This document shows, in pieces, positions 47,001-60,767 of a stretch of 64,000 nt of DNA. The stretch covers positions 8,122,001 through 8,186,000 of the forward strand of contig JAGUCH010000001.1 in assembly GCA_019096065.1 (NCBI GenBank), given 5' to 3'. Under the pieces are notes generated by a model. It saw only the letters and a program-made list of their open reading frames with translations. It did not search any database and was not told the origin of the DNA. Position 1 is the stretch's first letter; every line of letters starts with the position of its first letter. The translations under genes and the position numbers were made by a program. The DNA comes from Paracyclopina nana. Taxonomy: Eukaryota; Arthropoda; Copepoda; Cyclopoida; Cyclopettidae.

Positions 47001-47617
47001 CTGATCCCACCTGCACTTTTCCACAGGTGCATTGGAAATTCTTTAATGTTTCGCAATCCAAAGCTGCTGCTGCTGGATAAAGGGGTGTAATTGACACTTG
47101 ACAAAATCTACCCAGCCAATATGGCGGGTCATGGGAACACAATTCTATGTAATCATATACCTAAATGGGGTCTCTCGCTAGCTCGCGCGCCCCGCCATAT
47201 GCTCCCCTTCGCATATCTTTGGAAAAAGATATACACAGCTAGAATTTGGGTGCATTTTTTTGTCGAGGAGTGCTGTTGCTCCCCGAGTGCCCACAAGTGC
47301 CAGCTCCGATGTCTTTTGGCGGTTCGACTCGAGGTTAATTGGATTTCGGTGGACGACGCGTGACACCCTGGACTGTGTGCGTTAGCTGTGACACGTCATG
47401 CCTGTCATTCTGGACAAGTTCCATTTTTATTCTTGTTCCTCCTCATTCACGGGCAAAAAAAGGGTTATCATAGTTCATGGAATGTTCATGGTGTCCGATA
47501 AAAAACGATGACAGTTTTAGGATCGAGCTGGCTACCATACACACTCGGAGTCTGTAATTACAATGGCTGACCGTTTCCCAATAACTTTAATGCAGTCAGT
47601 CAGTCAGGGACCAAGGG

Positions 47618-47635
47618 GACGACGACGACGACGAC
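47618..47635. repeat. (GAC)6 microsatellite
   Basis: Six GAC units, preceded at about 47593 by three CAGT units. Confidence 0.9.
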
Positions 47636-47727
47636 TATTTTGCTATCTAGTGCGGTGGTCATCCTGCTCGAAATTCCCGTGACGGATTCAATCCTATTAA
47701 ACATCCTGAGTGACCGCTAACTCCAGC

Positions 47728-48132
47728 ATGACCCAAAACGAACAGCAATTACCTACCACACTAAAAATAAGCAACTTTTTTGATCACTCACCACAGCTAA
47801 TGTTTGAAAAATCCTCCTTAATACCGCCATCATCATTTGGAGACTCGCGAAGGCTTGAGCTCAGTACGCAAACGCCAAAGAGAGCAAAATTCAATTTGCT
47901 TGGTGGAACCCAAGAGCAAATGATGAAGCTTGGCAAAGAGGCTATTGAATCATTGATCGACTCCACCGATAGTAAAGTCAAATTTGCCATGTCTAGCTTG
48001 CGAACCCCTGCTGAAGGGCTACCATTTCCACTGTGGGGGCTGCCCAACAAAGCTCCCCGATCCGCAGCTAGTGGAGGCCAAAAAAATCAGGAATTCCAAG
48101 CCCAGCCAAACTCCATTTTTGTACCAGCTTGA
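47728..48132 (+). CDS. Candidate ORF, unknown protein (134 aa)
   Basis: A plus-strand frame runs from ATG 47728 to TGA 48130-48132. The predicted peptide is hydrophilic with Ser, Gln and Lys, for example TPKRAKFNLLGGTQEQMMKL and EAIESLIDSTDSKVKFAM, and it is not low-complexity. No domain is recognised. About three frames of this length are expected by chance in a window this size, so this is only a candidate. It could be a single-exon fragment or an isolated last exon. Confidence 0.3.
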   Translation: MTQNEQQLPTTLKISNFFDHSPQLMFEKSSLIPPSSFGDSRRLELSTQTPKRAKFNLLGGTQEQMMKLGKEAIESLIDSTDSKVKFAMSSLRTPAEGLPFPLWGLPNKAPRSAASGGQKNQEFQAQPNSIFVPA

Positions 48133-51100
48133 TGTTCTTGATCGTTTTATGGCTCTGCTCTGATCATCTCAATGGCCGTGGGAAAACGGTTCCTCTTTTT
48201 GCCAAAGTCTGTAAATTCTAGCAGCTCGCTTTTTATTGGCACCTTTTTTGTCCGTCATCCGACGAGGAGATGTGATGTGTCACTCCTCTTCTCTGGCACT
48301 CCATTATTGTCAACAGGTGCCACGTGTGTATGCGAGTTGCTGACAAATTCTCCCGCCCCTGGCCACAAAAGTGGCCAATGGCACCCTACAGGCAAAACCG
48401 GTATGCAGTGACATTTTTACAGCGCCTGTCACCAATGAATGAAGCCGAGGAGTTTCTCCACGGCTCGGCGTTTTTGGTGGCTGCTCTAATGGCTTCTTTG
48501 TTCTCCTTTATGTGGTGTAATGACATGCTTATTATGGAATCGTCAGGGAAGCGCGAGCTGATTTTACGACGCTGCAGCCTTCCAAGTTTTCAGTTTCATG
48601 CTGCTACATCTTTTTGGCGTGCAAGAGTCCCCTTTAAATGATTGATAAAAAATCCTTGCATTGTACATTCTCGTGACTTATTTGAGTGACAAGCCTAGCA
48701 ATTACAATTTGGAACTGTTGTTGAAGAAAGACGCGCGTTTTAAATATCACCAGGCGTGACGAGTGACAGGAGAGCATAAATTCATTTGAGGCTTTGGCAA
48801 AACGCAGCCACTAATGAATCATCGCCAGCATATTAACACACACTGTATTCTTGACAATGACAAAATTCCATGGCCTTCAGGTTTAACAGATGTGTGCTTT
48901 TGCGTGCATAACAAGCCTAGCTAGCTAGCGAAAAAAAGTAATTCCAGCCAAGTGGGATTGCTTTCGTTCGATGCGGGGCTATACACTGTGAATGGGCATG
49001 CCTCCTCTTTTCTTGAAGAAATGCTACACTACACGAGTAGAATATGCGCGGTGTCATCAGGCCCTCCCAAGAACAGTTGGTTGCAGCTAGGTTTGGCTAG
49101 CATGAAAAATGAAGACTTGTCAGTTGAGTCTTTTCATTTTGCGGTTGTCGCCCCCCATAACACAGTATAACCAGATGACTAAAAAAGACGAGACATTTAT
49201 TACAGCACCTGTCTCATCGTGATGCAGTCATCAAGTCGCAGAGTGCACAGATGACATGGACAAATGAAACGCTGCTCTCGTCGTCCCTTACTCAAGTGGA
49301 AGCTAGAATAGCATTGGTGATGGCTCCATCCGGCGCCCATCTATTTCACGAGGAAATTTTTTAATGGAAAGAGTTGCAGTCCGGCTAATTGTCTTACCAC
49401 AAATGTAACCGAACTCCCGAAAAGCGCGGTTGCATACACAGCCAAGTAACACTATCCAAAGTGGCTCCTGGGGGCTAAGAAATTACAACTCTCGCAGTTG
49501 ACGAATTGCCACTGCATAGAAACGACAATGTTGCGGCTTTTTACAGCTCAGTCTGACATATGCAGAGAAAATTGTAAATGTGGTTCTTTGTCGCAAAGTC
49601 GACTTTTCTCTATATTTGGCTTGAAATTCAAATGGAGACTTCCTCCTCAGGCGCATTGTTTTCCTCGGGAAAACGACAGACAAAGGGTGAAAAATGGCTG
49701 CTGAAATTCAATTTTTGCCGATGAACGCGGCTGGTTGCAGATGACGGACATCAGCCCAGCGCGGGCTATTGCAAAAGACTTTTTTAAAAACCTGCTAATG
49801 TCCTATGACAGCCATAAACAATGATGTGCTATCCAAATTGCAATTTACATTTTGGGACACACAGCAATAAATCAGCACTCTAAGAACTTTGAGGGCCTCG
49901 CCTTAAAAGTCGCATACACAGTGCTTGTGTGCCCAATTTTGGTCAACGACGGACGGCAGAAACAGCAACACAAAGGTTGAGTTGGCCGCAGTCATCTGGT
50001 TGTCAAACAATAATGAGATTTTTGGCCATTAAAGCCGCAGATTCATCACCAAATACTCTTTTGTCACGCCTCAAGTTGGCTTGCTAAAAGCAGCAACGAG
50101 ACAAAGCTCAATGACAATTGGAGACTCAAATTGGGCTCTAAATTGAACCTGTCTCCAAAAAACGACCACCACGACAATGACCTGGGCATGCTCCAAGGCC
50201 ATTCACATTAAAACGGCAGCTATTGTCGCTTCTAATTTTCGTGTCTCAAAGCTACAACATTTAGACAGGCTACCCTTGCCGTATGTCTGTCGCCGAGCAC
50301 TTTGAAGTCATCATATTTTTAGGGCTCTTGCATAGCCATAGCCTTAAGGGGTCCCACAATGAGAAAAAGGATTATATTGCCCTCCTATTCTATGGCTCCG
50401 GCACACTGGTGGATATTCCACCAGAAAACGTTTCGTGGACAAAAACTGCCGTCTTGATTCAATAAGTCGGCTGGATTTGCATGTCCCACGCCTACTAGCA
50501 AACCAAATAAATTGTCAAAGGCAAAAAATCACAGCTCTGTCACATCCGCCGCCATCCGTATTTGCATCGATCGCTTTTTGTGCCTCCTTCACTCTCTCTC
50601 TCTCGATCCCAATTGTTGAGCTAATTTGAAGCTAAAGCGTCTCTTTTTTCCCACTGTGAAATAATAACAGTTGGAGACTTGGGAATAGCTGTCGCCAAAA
50701 AGGGGAAGTTATTACCATTGAGTCCATCCGTGTCTACTCAAAAAGAGGCAAGGAAAACTATGATGGACATTAACTGCTAAATAGTGGTTGCAATTTTAAA
50801 TTGCATCACGTAGCGAAAAAAAAGTCACCGAGACTGTCATAAAGTGCTTTGCTGTCACGTGCATGTGCTAATTCAATTCTAGAGGAAGTTCTCATCGTTT
50901 CTTTCATATCCAGGCAAGTTCGCGCGGGGCCCCAGTTTTATTCACATTAATTTAGCATGCCATGCAAGAGCGCATTTTGCAAGTGTTAAGTGGTACAGTT
51001 TTATTGCCAGGCAAGCAGCTCGCAGCAGTGTGGGGAGGAACGATATTAAAAGCTGTTATGTGTGAGCGAGGGCCAGTAAATCACCCACTCGCAATTTAGA

Positions 51101-52533
51101 GATGTCCAAAACAAACGAGCTGCTATGCGTGGCAAGATGTCGTTGAAGGTCCGCGCTGCATATAATTAGTCAGCTAGTTCTTCAAATGAATGCCAAGAAA
51201 ATTCCTCTCAGCCCGCTGAAGAGTGAGAGAGGATGATGGTAACAATTATTAGCTTCTCAGCTTGAGAAAAGTTTGAGAATGGTGTGTCTGCATACCCCAC
51301 TATGGCTAATGCTGAAGCCACCAATGCAAATTACTATAAACAAACGTTTAAGGAGATGTTTCAGCCCGACTGACAAAAGCCCTGATTTATGGCAGTTTTG
51401 ACGACGCACACACCAAAATGGCTTTACTACACGCTGGCACGTAGTCTGGTGAAATTGACATTTATGGGTGGTAAGTACTCGCGGGGCCTCATATATTTTT
51501 GATAGGTTAGCATAATAGCCACCCACTACGTAAACGTACGCGATTCATTCCACAAAGATGAGCGCAGCCCCGTTGCAAATTGGCATGTATCTTTCCGCAC
51601 GAAACGCACACGCAAGGGTCAGTTGCTGTGATGATTTTTTGCCAATGACAATTTGTCGTAATGGCAGGGTTGGACACCATTTCACGTGATGCCAAAGCGG
51701 AATGTCTTTGAGAGATTGGTGGCGTTGCAAAAAAGAAGATTGGGAACACGAATCTTCGGCGCTCATCTCTCATGCGAGACACAAAGCTCAATTTCATTAC
51801 ATGGCTTTGCCACATGAACAAAAACCTTCTTCTTCATCTTCTTGGACACAATCATCGTGGAGTAGTAACAGAGTTGGGATCTCGACCCAAAACGATGGGA
51901 GCCCGCCTCCTTCTTTTTTGGCTGGACTCACCTCGCAATATCCATATTTCTTGCCAAAGACACTCCAACTATGACAACTCATTGCTCTCGCGCGCGAACA
52001 AAGTTATAGCATTATCTGTAACATGCGGTCTATGCTGGCGCTGCTGCTGTCATAAAAATGGCTGCTGTTTTAATCATCATAATTTGGCCTGGAATGTCCT
52101 ATTGTGACACAGGTGAGCTCGGTAGGAAAGGAAGGGTTCTAACCATGATGGCGTTGGTCATAAAATACTTTGTCCTCCTCTCAATTTCGGACTTGGTGGA
52201 TTTGCGGGATCCCCAACAGCGGGGGGCATAAAAGAAGCAACTGAAAAAAGGGCGGTGGCATGATTGGACGCTATTCCAACGCAACCTTAACCTTCCCTTC
52301 TTCTAATTTCCAAGTTCAAAGGGTTCATCGTGAGCCAGCTTCATCCGACTATCAAAATGGTCTCAACTACTTCTCAGCGGTGGTAAACACTGCAAATTTC
52401 GTCGCTGCATGTAAACAAACGCCATGATTGGGAATTCACAACTATGTCATGCTTTCCTACCACGATTGCGTGAGATTCGGTGGTAGGAGCCAATATGAAT
52501 TTTGCCGCGCGTGCAAGCGCGTAACCCTTGCGC

Positions 52534-52573
52534 TATAAAAAGGTCACCGATCGTGTGTGTTTCCCCTCATTTA
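52534..52573 (+). promoter_or_regulatory. Candidate TATA-type core promoter
   Basis: TATAAAAAGG at 52534-52543 is a near-ideal TATA box in a GC-rich context (GCGCGT upstream). A TCATTT initiator-like site lies about 35 bases further on. No convincing gene follows, so it may be unused or serve a non-coding transcript. Confidence 0.3.
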
Positions 52574-52712
52574 TGTTCATTATCAATTAATAAATTATGC
52601 AAACAAAAGTAGCTCTGCAGGAGGTGATTGTGCATGCCTCTTGGCTACAATCATTCCTTGCATGTTGATTGGCCAGGAGAAAACCATTTATGTAGCTAGT
52701 TACTTCACGATT

Positions 52713-52729
52713 CTGCTGCTGCTGCTGCT
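52713..52729. repeat. (CTG)5 microsatellite
   Basis: Five CTG units plus a partial one. Confidence 0.85.
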
Positions 52730-55657
52730 ATGCGATAAATCCCTGGACAAGAAGCAATTTCCAAAGCCAGTTTTGCATCAGTAATGATCGGTAGATGTGA
52801 AAAAATAACGAGAGGAGTCAAGCCTCGGCCATTTCACCCGAGGCCGTATTTCATTCCACTTCTTGACAGAGGAGCAGCCTGGTCAAGATCCAAAGTAAGA
52901 TGATGATCATCATCATCCTAATGATGAGCCGAATTCAACTTGGAAAATAGTCACGATTGGGCCGCCGCTGCAACACCAACCCAACTTCTCTAATGATCAC
53001 GGCTAGTGTAGTTTCCCCCCCAAAATGTGAAAACATAAATGAAATCTAGCGCGAGCGAAGGAGGAAATCTTCAGAAGGCCTACCTACAACCATGCCATGC
53101 CAAGGCGCAATTAATCTCTACTTTATGAAGAAACCGTAACATGGCAGATCCGAAACCGAAAACCGAGATGCACCGTGAAAACCAACTGCATACTACACGG
53201 ATGGGAGGCTTATTTGGCTAGAGTAGCTAATCGAAACTCGATTTTGAGCTCCTCTTTTTTCGCTGACTTTTTCGCTATCAATGGAAAAAAGGTTGCCAAC
53301 CCTAATCAGAAGTTGTACAATATTGTGTGGTGAAGCCCACATATTGCTAAGGAAGGGGTCGTGATTGAAGCGTCGTGCATAAAACCGTCATGGCTTAATA
53401 TGCTACTGAGCGCCAAATATCACGAGGATGCTCCGAACTAACTATATACTCTCTCTATCTCAAGAAAAAACTTTTGTCAAAGCCAATTATTTGAGAGAAA
53501 AAATATATAACCGCCGCCCATTTTCTTGATAGCATAGATGACATGTCAGGCTCCAGATGAGCGATCACATTTTTGTTCTCGGCCATGATTAAAATGATGG
53601 AGCTATAGGTGTAGATAGTACCAAACACACTGTGGGCCCACGTCGCAATCCTAATGCCGATTCAGAACTACACACGCCCAAATGGGGAATTTTTCGCACA
53701 ACAGTCAAAACGTTCAATTTTTTGGTGGCAAGAAGCCCACAGTGCTCAGGGGTGACACACCATGATGGCATTCTTTAATACACTGACTTGAACGAATTGA
53801 TGTTCAGTTTCTGTCGCCCTAGCGGCGGCAGCCCGATGACAAATTGTCTTCGGAGTGACCTCAAGCATCATCATCTTTTGAAGTTAAGCAACATACCTTG
53901 CTCCGAGCAACTCCTCCTTCTTTTGTGGACGACCCATCGATATTCATTGGCCACGAATGGAACAAAAAACTGCTGCTGCTGCTCCTCCAGGTAATGACAC
54001 GGGACATTTTTTCTCTATTGTGCCGGCCTTTTGTCCGCTTATTATCATTGTGGCCGGTTACATGGTCCATCAGGCTTAATTGAACTTGTTGGGTGGCGCC
54101 TTTGCCCCATGCTTCAGGAAAGTTTGAAAAAGTCAATGAACATTGCGAGGCCTCAGGGACTTCCTTGAGGTGCCTGATGGTCCTCGACCTTTTCTCCCTT
54201 TTGTTGTCACCTGAAAAGGAATTGTGTTTCGTTAAAACATCGAATATTCAAGCTTTTCGCTTGATTAATGGCAAAAGTTAATGGTGGTGGCAAGAAGTCT
54301 CACCCGGTCGTCGAGCAGCGGCACAAAGGGGAATTCTTGCCAAGAAAAGTCCCATTGATGGCCTGGGCAACTTTAGGAAGACTTGGCGCGAGCAGTGATT
54401 TTAATCTACTTTGCTCACCGTGCAAAGTGCTACAGTTTGGCGGCACAATGTGGCTGGCCAGGTTCATATTGATCTCCCAAGAATTTGCGCACAGTGCAGC
54501 CCATCATGGAGGACAATTTCGCCAGGAGCAGTTTGCATTGCGTGGAATGTTGGTTATGTGCCCAGAGGTAAATTGAAGGGTGGACACTCTCTTCTTGGTT
54601 GGGGTAACATCACCAAACTCTCCTCGAATTTTGCACCACCACGTCTTGGCTCGAGTCTAGCCAGAAATAACAGCTAGGTGACAATTGGACCAAGTTGATG
54701 CTGTGGCTCAAAGTCTGGCGGCCTTAATTTGCATCTTTTACTTGGGCTGGAATTGCCTATTAAATGCAACAACGCCCTAAGAGAAGGAATTTCAACATAC
54801 AAAGCACACTGGCCGGTCTCTGTCTGGATCGTCTCGCATAGCCATTTCCTAGAAAATAAGTAAGTGAAGCAAACGTTTTTAATCATCGGAGATGGAGCCT
54901 TACCTCATTAGCCACTGGCTTTAGAAGGCCAAAGATGACATGCAACCGTCAAGCCTCCATGGAAATGAGTCCAGTGTGAGAAATGTACCTCTATTCGATG
55001 GGGGCGGCGTCCTTTCAGTCGTCGGGTCTAACCACTAACTGCCAAAGACCCAGGAAAATCCGAGAAGACAAAAAGCCACCATGCTCCAAAGAGGAGTCTA
55101 GCTCGTGTCCAAATGTCACCAAGCCGAGACAACCATTTATCCCCCCAAGGTCAAGCTGCGCAATTTAGGGTTCATTGGCTTTAGCAGTGAAATTACCATT
55201 CACAATGGGCAAAGAGACAATGGCCGCTGACGTGACTTTTCATCGACTCTAAAGCTCCTGAATTTTTCGGGAGGATGCTTTATCATCATGGCCAAACTCC
55301 AGGTGGGTCTGTAACGAGAATGGCAGACCTTTAAAAGAGAATGCCAAAAAACAGTGATGTATTCCGCTCAAAATGGCAAGGACATGAAAATTCCAAAATT
55401 ATCTACCTTTCTTCAGTGCCTAGCTTTCGGTCGCGTCGAGCGTCCTTAAAGCTGAGAACGAGTTGCGATGAGCGTGGTTTTGTTTTTGTTTACTTTTTAA
55501 ACTTTTTTCAGCGCGCGAAAATTCAAATGCTCCTGACGGGAGCAAATTGAGCTCATTTTTTGAGTCAGCATCATTTTTGAGCTAAAATGTCACGCGAGTT
55601 GCGTGCAAGTGTCAACTCTTTGGCTTGTCATGCTTCTGAACCAAGTCTGGCCAGAAG

Positions 55658-55673
55658 TAGCAGCAGCAGCAGC
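55658..55673. repeat. (AGC)5 microsatellite
   Basis: About five AGC/CAG units. Confidence 0.8.
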
Positions 55674-58566
55674 TGAAATTGGTACTTCGGAATTTGCACA
55701 CTCATAGCTGTGCAAAAAGAAGCTGATGGCAAAGTTCCACTGGCGCTGACGCTTCTGCCGACGACTAAAACAAAATTGAAGTTTCCTGGCTAGCTGAACC
55801 AGGTGGCAATTTTGTCTGGAACCCGATCAGAGGTCGTTTGTCACCCCTGTCACTCTCTCCATCAGCATCATCGCACTGTGGGGGCTCTGGCAATGTAAAA
55901 AATCACCCTTTCTTAAGGACTGATATTTGGCTGCTGAGGGGCTTTTTGTGGTGCGTTTAATTACCATTCCTCAAAAGGGTTTTGCGAGTACTTTCTCCCA
56001 TAGTAGATCAGGCTGTTGTGGCAACACCACACCAATGATTAGCCAACAACAGTAAAGCAACATTAACTGTCGGTACTTTTGTTGACCAGACTCGATTAGC
56101 TGGACCCTGGTCAAAAAGAGTGGCTTCGGATCACAGAGAGTTGTTGACACCAAAACCAAAGACCAAATGTTGCGCTTTGTGGCATAACCGCCGCCAGTAC
56201 GTTAAGTGACACATTTTTCAGAAGATTGCTGACACCTGATTTCCTCAGGAACTCTTCGTAAAAACGCATCTACCTCAACTGCCGTTGGAAGGTCAGGAGG
56301 AAAGGGGAAAAAGTTTTATTTTTTTAAGATTGTCCTCCATGGCTTCTTCTTCTTCTGACATCAAAGTAGCAAGATGCACTTTTGCAATGACCGTTTTTGC
56401 TGCTCGACCTGGCTGCATCACTTAGCTAAAAAATTAGATTGGCAAGACAATGCTGACATTGTTGAAGCAATACCCTGGAGGAAAGACAAGCCTCGTCAGC
56501 TTGGGCAAGCTTGAGTTTAATAGGATTTGTACTCTATTGGTCAGTCAGGCAAGATCGAATAAGCAAAAACGGACAGAGAGTAATGGCTAAATCCATTGGC
56601 TTTGTAATTGGACCACCAAGATGGATTTTTTGTCTGGAAAAACATCCAATGATCCGTGACAAAGCCAGTGCGAAATGGCAATCTTGCCATAAGCTTATTA
56701 TGTGAAATTAAAAGCCCATCAATGGATGGGGGGACAGATGACCGGCAGGAGCTTGGCGGTCAAAACAGCTTGACCGCAAACTCAAATTAGACGGAACCTT
56801 TGTGACAATTAATTTGACTTGTTGACAACAGCAGCAGCAGCAACTGTTGTTAGTACGATAATGAAAGGAAATCGATTTTTCACTCTCTCTCTCTCATCTG
56901 AATGGCAATTCAGTGCTGAGCAGCACTCTCTGTTTTATGCATTTTTAATGGAGTGCTAAAAAAGTGCTCCGTCACCAAACAGTTTTGTTTAGTTTTCTTA
57001 TCTGATGTACCCTGCCGAACTGTTAATTGTGCGTCCAGAAGAGAACCACGAACCTTCCCTGCTTTTGGGAATATTATTACGGGTGATCCATTATTGGGGC
57101 TGGGCTCCACTAAGAGCCACCAAACTCATGACATCAAGCCCACGTAGCCAAATATGGAGAAAGAAGTCTTTTGCCTAATTATAATTAGCTGCTTCCATCT
57201 GCAGCTATTAGGACATGTGTTCCTTCAACGCTGCTGGCTGACCTTTAACCGACGAGGCAGGAAAAAAAGAAGAAGAGCTGGCTGCACATGTAGAGTGTGC
57301 CAATTTCCATGTTTTCTGTGTTATTTCTGTCGGGCTAATAAATCTCGGGGTGGACCAAGCCTTGACTCAATAAGGAAATTCCCTGGACACAGATGTGTCA
57401 TGAAAGGGAGCGCGTTTTGTTTCACTTTCTTGAATGTGAAATTAGTCCGCAGGGAATCATAAAAGACGACAATGGAAAACTGGGAACATTCCAAATTCAA
57501 CGACTCCTCCACCACTACTACTTGCAAGCCTTTTTTGCCCATTTGATGGCAGTGGTGGCCACTTTTTGTCACGTCTAAAACGAGATTTCCAGGAGGGGCA
57601 ATTATGTCAAGTTTTTAGTCTAGTAGCCGGAAAAGTTGTCTGGTGATTGCTACTCTTAATTCTGGGTCAATTGTTATCAAAAGAGATCAATTTTGGATCG
57701 AGAATGCAAAAATTTCCCTTTCCAGTTTTCAATTACAGCACATTAACAATGATGATGATGGCTTGTAATAGTAGCTTTTATGCTGTTGCAGTCGGCTGCG
57801 CAGCCATGCAGAAAAAACGTTATAATTAAAAATCAGACTTGTCACAATCGTGTAGAGACTGGGCTGAAAGTTGTCATAAATGCTGGCAGCAGTAGTCTAG
57901 GCGTCATGCTCTGTGACTTTTTTCCCGGGTCTGAGTCCACTTTTTTATGGTCAATTGTGTTATTCAACTACAATCTTGACCTTGAAGGTAGGAAAGTTAC
58001 GTTTTAGGGCTAAGCAGAAAATAATTTCAAAGGGGTGAAAGAGGTTAAGACACGCTCATTACAGCGAAATTAGCCACAATTTCTGCACATTCTTAAAAAG
58101 GCATAAATGCAGGCTTGACCTGATGACCCTTGCAGGCGATATCATGCGCATTGCATTAAACAAGCAGTGCCTTAAAAATTGTCGTACGCACTCTTGGTAC
58201 TGGTTGAGAGTGTTGCGCTCAGTTTCTCGCTTGCGAGTTCGTAAGTCGTGTCGATCTTGTTGTACTGCGAGCGTTTTAAGCAGAAAGGAGCTGCTGCATG
58301 CCGAGGTAAAACTGTGGAGCTGTTTGGTGCGACAATCGTTTCGTCGTTTGGCGACGAGGAGCTGCTCGCCGAAGGAGACGGAGATGGCGGCTGTGATGGG
58401 GACGAGGGTGACGGTGACGATCCTCGGCGCGTTGGCCTCCGCCGAGCGGACTAAAGAGACGATTTTCCTCAGCTACTGCTTGATACTTCTCAGTGTTCGT
58501 GTCATCACCGGAGCGAACGGATTCGAGTCCACATAGCCAAGTGAGATGCTGCTGTGGATCTCTTAG

Positions 58567-58737
58567 TGCACACACCAACTACGTCTACGTCTACTGCATA
58601 CAAAAATAATATAGCCGAATTCACAAATTCAATCATGGAATTGCTCCAGAAGGCCCTCTTTAATTTGCCGAGGGCGGCCGCGCCCCCGGGTGCCAATGCT
58701 GGAGCCAACCCTGCTGACCCTAATCATCATCATCGAG
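58567..58737 (+). CDS. Candidate internal exon, unknown protein
   Basis: A frame with protein-like content (NNIAEFTNSIMELLQKALF, then an Ala/Pro/Asn-rich tail ending NPADPNHHHR) runs into a perfect splice donor, GAG then GTAAGTGAT, at 58738. A TCTCTTAG acceptor-like site ends at about 58565. No flanking exon was found with confidence. The GC-rich stretch before it has an ATG at 58384 whose frame contains a hydrophobic segment (IFLSYCLILLSVRVITG), perhaps a signal sequence, but it does not splice cleanly to this exon. Family not recognised. Confidence 0.35.
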
Positions 58738-59616
58738 GTAAGTGATTCCGGACTTTTTTCTCTCGATCTTGGGAGTGATTTTGCAAAATTCGCGCGCTAA
58801 GCATGGCATGTCAGCTTGCTTTGTGTCTTAGCTAAGCTTGAACTTTGGGGGTCCCTAAGGACACACGTGCTGCTGTCATTTTTGGGGAAATCGCTGCTGA
58901 CCCTAATTTCACGTGAGGATCGGGCAAAGTTTGTTTTCCTCTGCTGCTGGTAGACAACAGTGATTGAGGCGGGTCTGATGATGAGAAAAGTAGTTGATGG
59001 CTCTCTGCGGAGTGTCCCTCTTGATGATGAGGTTCTCCTCGTTGCTTGCTCAAACATGGCAAGAAGTGATCAGACCCACCCAAAGCCTAATAAGTTGACT
59101 AGGACTTCCGTGGCCAAATACTCCGGCTTTCATCTTCTTCTGGGGGCCGCTCCTCCTCCTCTAACGTTTCTAATGGGGTTTTAGCGTGCAGTTGCTCCAA
59201 TGCATTTTGTCTTACACATCCAACTGTGGACATCACTTTTGCTGGTCAGTGGCTCCTCCTTTGATTATTTCTGATGGGATGTTGGCGTGATGATGCTCAA
59301 ATGTACCTAGGAAAATGTGGAAAGTCCTCCAATCACACGAAGTGAATATTGGCCTTTTGTGACCAGAAGCTGCTTTCTAGCCGCGTCCATTGTGTGCTAT
59401 GCTGCATGTGTGAGTAAGTCTCATCAGACCGACTATTGTTGAGCCCTCGATGGCCAAGTCAATCTTCTTCGACATATTTCCGCACGCAGCAGGCAGAATT
59501 TGTTGGTCATTCAAAGTACTTTTGTTTCTGCCAGGCAGCTTTTAAAAGTGAGCATCCTCCCTGCTTAGAGTCGGTGTTTGCAGCAAAAGCATTGTTCACC
59601 AAAGCTGCTGCTACAA

Positions 59617-59632
59617 CAGCAGCAGCAGCAGC
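59617..59632. repeat. (CAG)5 microsatellite
   Basis: Five CAG units; read in frame this is a short polyalanine or polyglutamine stretch in unsupported ORFs. Confidence 0.85.
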
Positions 59633-60584
59633 TCCTCCCTTCTCTGCGCTGCGACCTCCCCTATCTGGGTCACCCAGGGCCTCTTTGGCTTGACTTTCTC
59701 TTCGGAGGACCGAGGACAGTCCTTGGTCGCCGAGTGTCTTCTGGCCCCCTGGAAGCAGCACAGTGGCAAGCTTCAGCTAGAGAGCCAGGCTCTTTTGGAG
59801 GAGAAAGCAACCTACCATTCCACTACTGCCTCTAGCCTGACATCTTCTTTTTCTTCGCCATGGAGAGAGGAGCAGCACCCAAAACCATTGTCTCAGATAA
59901 GCTTGCTTTTGGCTGCCATAGGCTTTCAGCTACTTGCACAGTGGGGCACATGAGGCATGGAAAATGTTTCATTGTAGTGCAGATGATCACTGCGACCCTC
60001 GGCTGCTGGCGAGCTTCGACTTGCTTACGAACTCGGTTTCGAACTTGGACAGTCTCGATGTGAGAGCCAAGCTGCTTTTAGCCTAGAACAAAGAGCCATC
60101 CTTGGCAAAATGTGATGAAAGGGGAGTTTTTCCTGGCGTACCATAGATTTACTTCGGATCATTTTTAGCTATGAAAAATTCCCCGGCAGTCATGAGATTT
60201 ATCACGTGCGCCCATATGGCCATTTCAGCCGTTATTAATTGCTATTAACAGTACGCGACAGACTTCTTTGCATGGCTCTTATTTATCTATGGCAGTTTCC
60301 CATTTGGCGGGGTAGCTGCTGATTATTATTGTTCCCTGAATAGTCAAGGTGGTTTGGTTTCCTCCAACTCTTTCGCAGCAAATTTTTACCCACAACCCCT
60401 TCCTGTTTCAATTTGCCAAGCCCATGATGGATAATTAGATTAGAGTGACCGAAGCTTCTGAAATCCATTTTTCACATTGACATCCGTCGTTTATGTCGGT
60501 TTTTCCAGGACAGCACAGAGAGACAGAGAGAGAGAGCAAAAGTTCATTAATTCCAATTTTGCGGCAAACTACAAGCCATGCACA

Positions 60585-60767
60585 ATGGACGTTAGGAAAA
60601 ACAACAACAGACCCTCCTCCTCGTCCACGGTGGGGTGTACCTCGCGAAAAGGGGGATTATTTGCGCGTGAATTCGATCCAATTTCTGTTAATAGGCTCCA
60701 GGTGCTCATTGATGAGCTCGATCCGATGGATGGATCAATTTACCTGGAGGTGGCAAAATCGCTGCGT
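60585..60767 (+). CDS. Candidate first exon, unknown protein
   Basis: From ATG 60585 a frame of 61 codons ends exactly at a GTGAGA donor-like site (60768). The peptide is hydrophilic with a Ser-rich start and a stretch of natural-looking sequence (FDPISVNRLQVLIDELDPM). Nothing is recognised, and no downstream exon was found in the remaining 3 kb. The same frame stays open past the donor to a TAA near 60906, so an unspliced 107-residue reading is also possible. Confidence 0.28.

Larger units (their letters stand above)
44092..58566. other. No confidently supported gene; non-coding sequence
   Basis: No exon or RNA gene could be confirmed. The stretch holds one low-confidence ORF at 47728-48132, a TATA-like site at 52534 and trinucleotide microsatellites (separate entries). 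The GC-rich area near 58160-58540 is open in several frames at once, which reflects composition more than coding. Confidence 0.5.

Noticed and set aside
47270-47345. Box B-like GGTTCGACTC suggesting a tRNA
   Set aside because: No box A at a suitable distance and no cloverleaf.
58123-58536. 137-codon frame and overlapping frames in a GC-rich patch
   Set aside because: Three or more frames are open on both strands at once, which is explained by GC content. Only the possible hydrophobic leader is mentioned under the exon at 58567.
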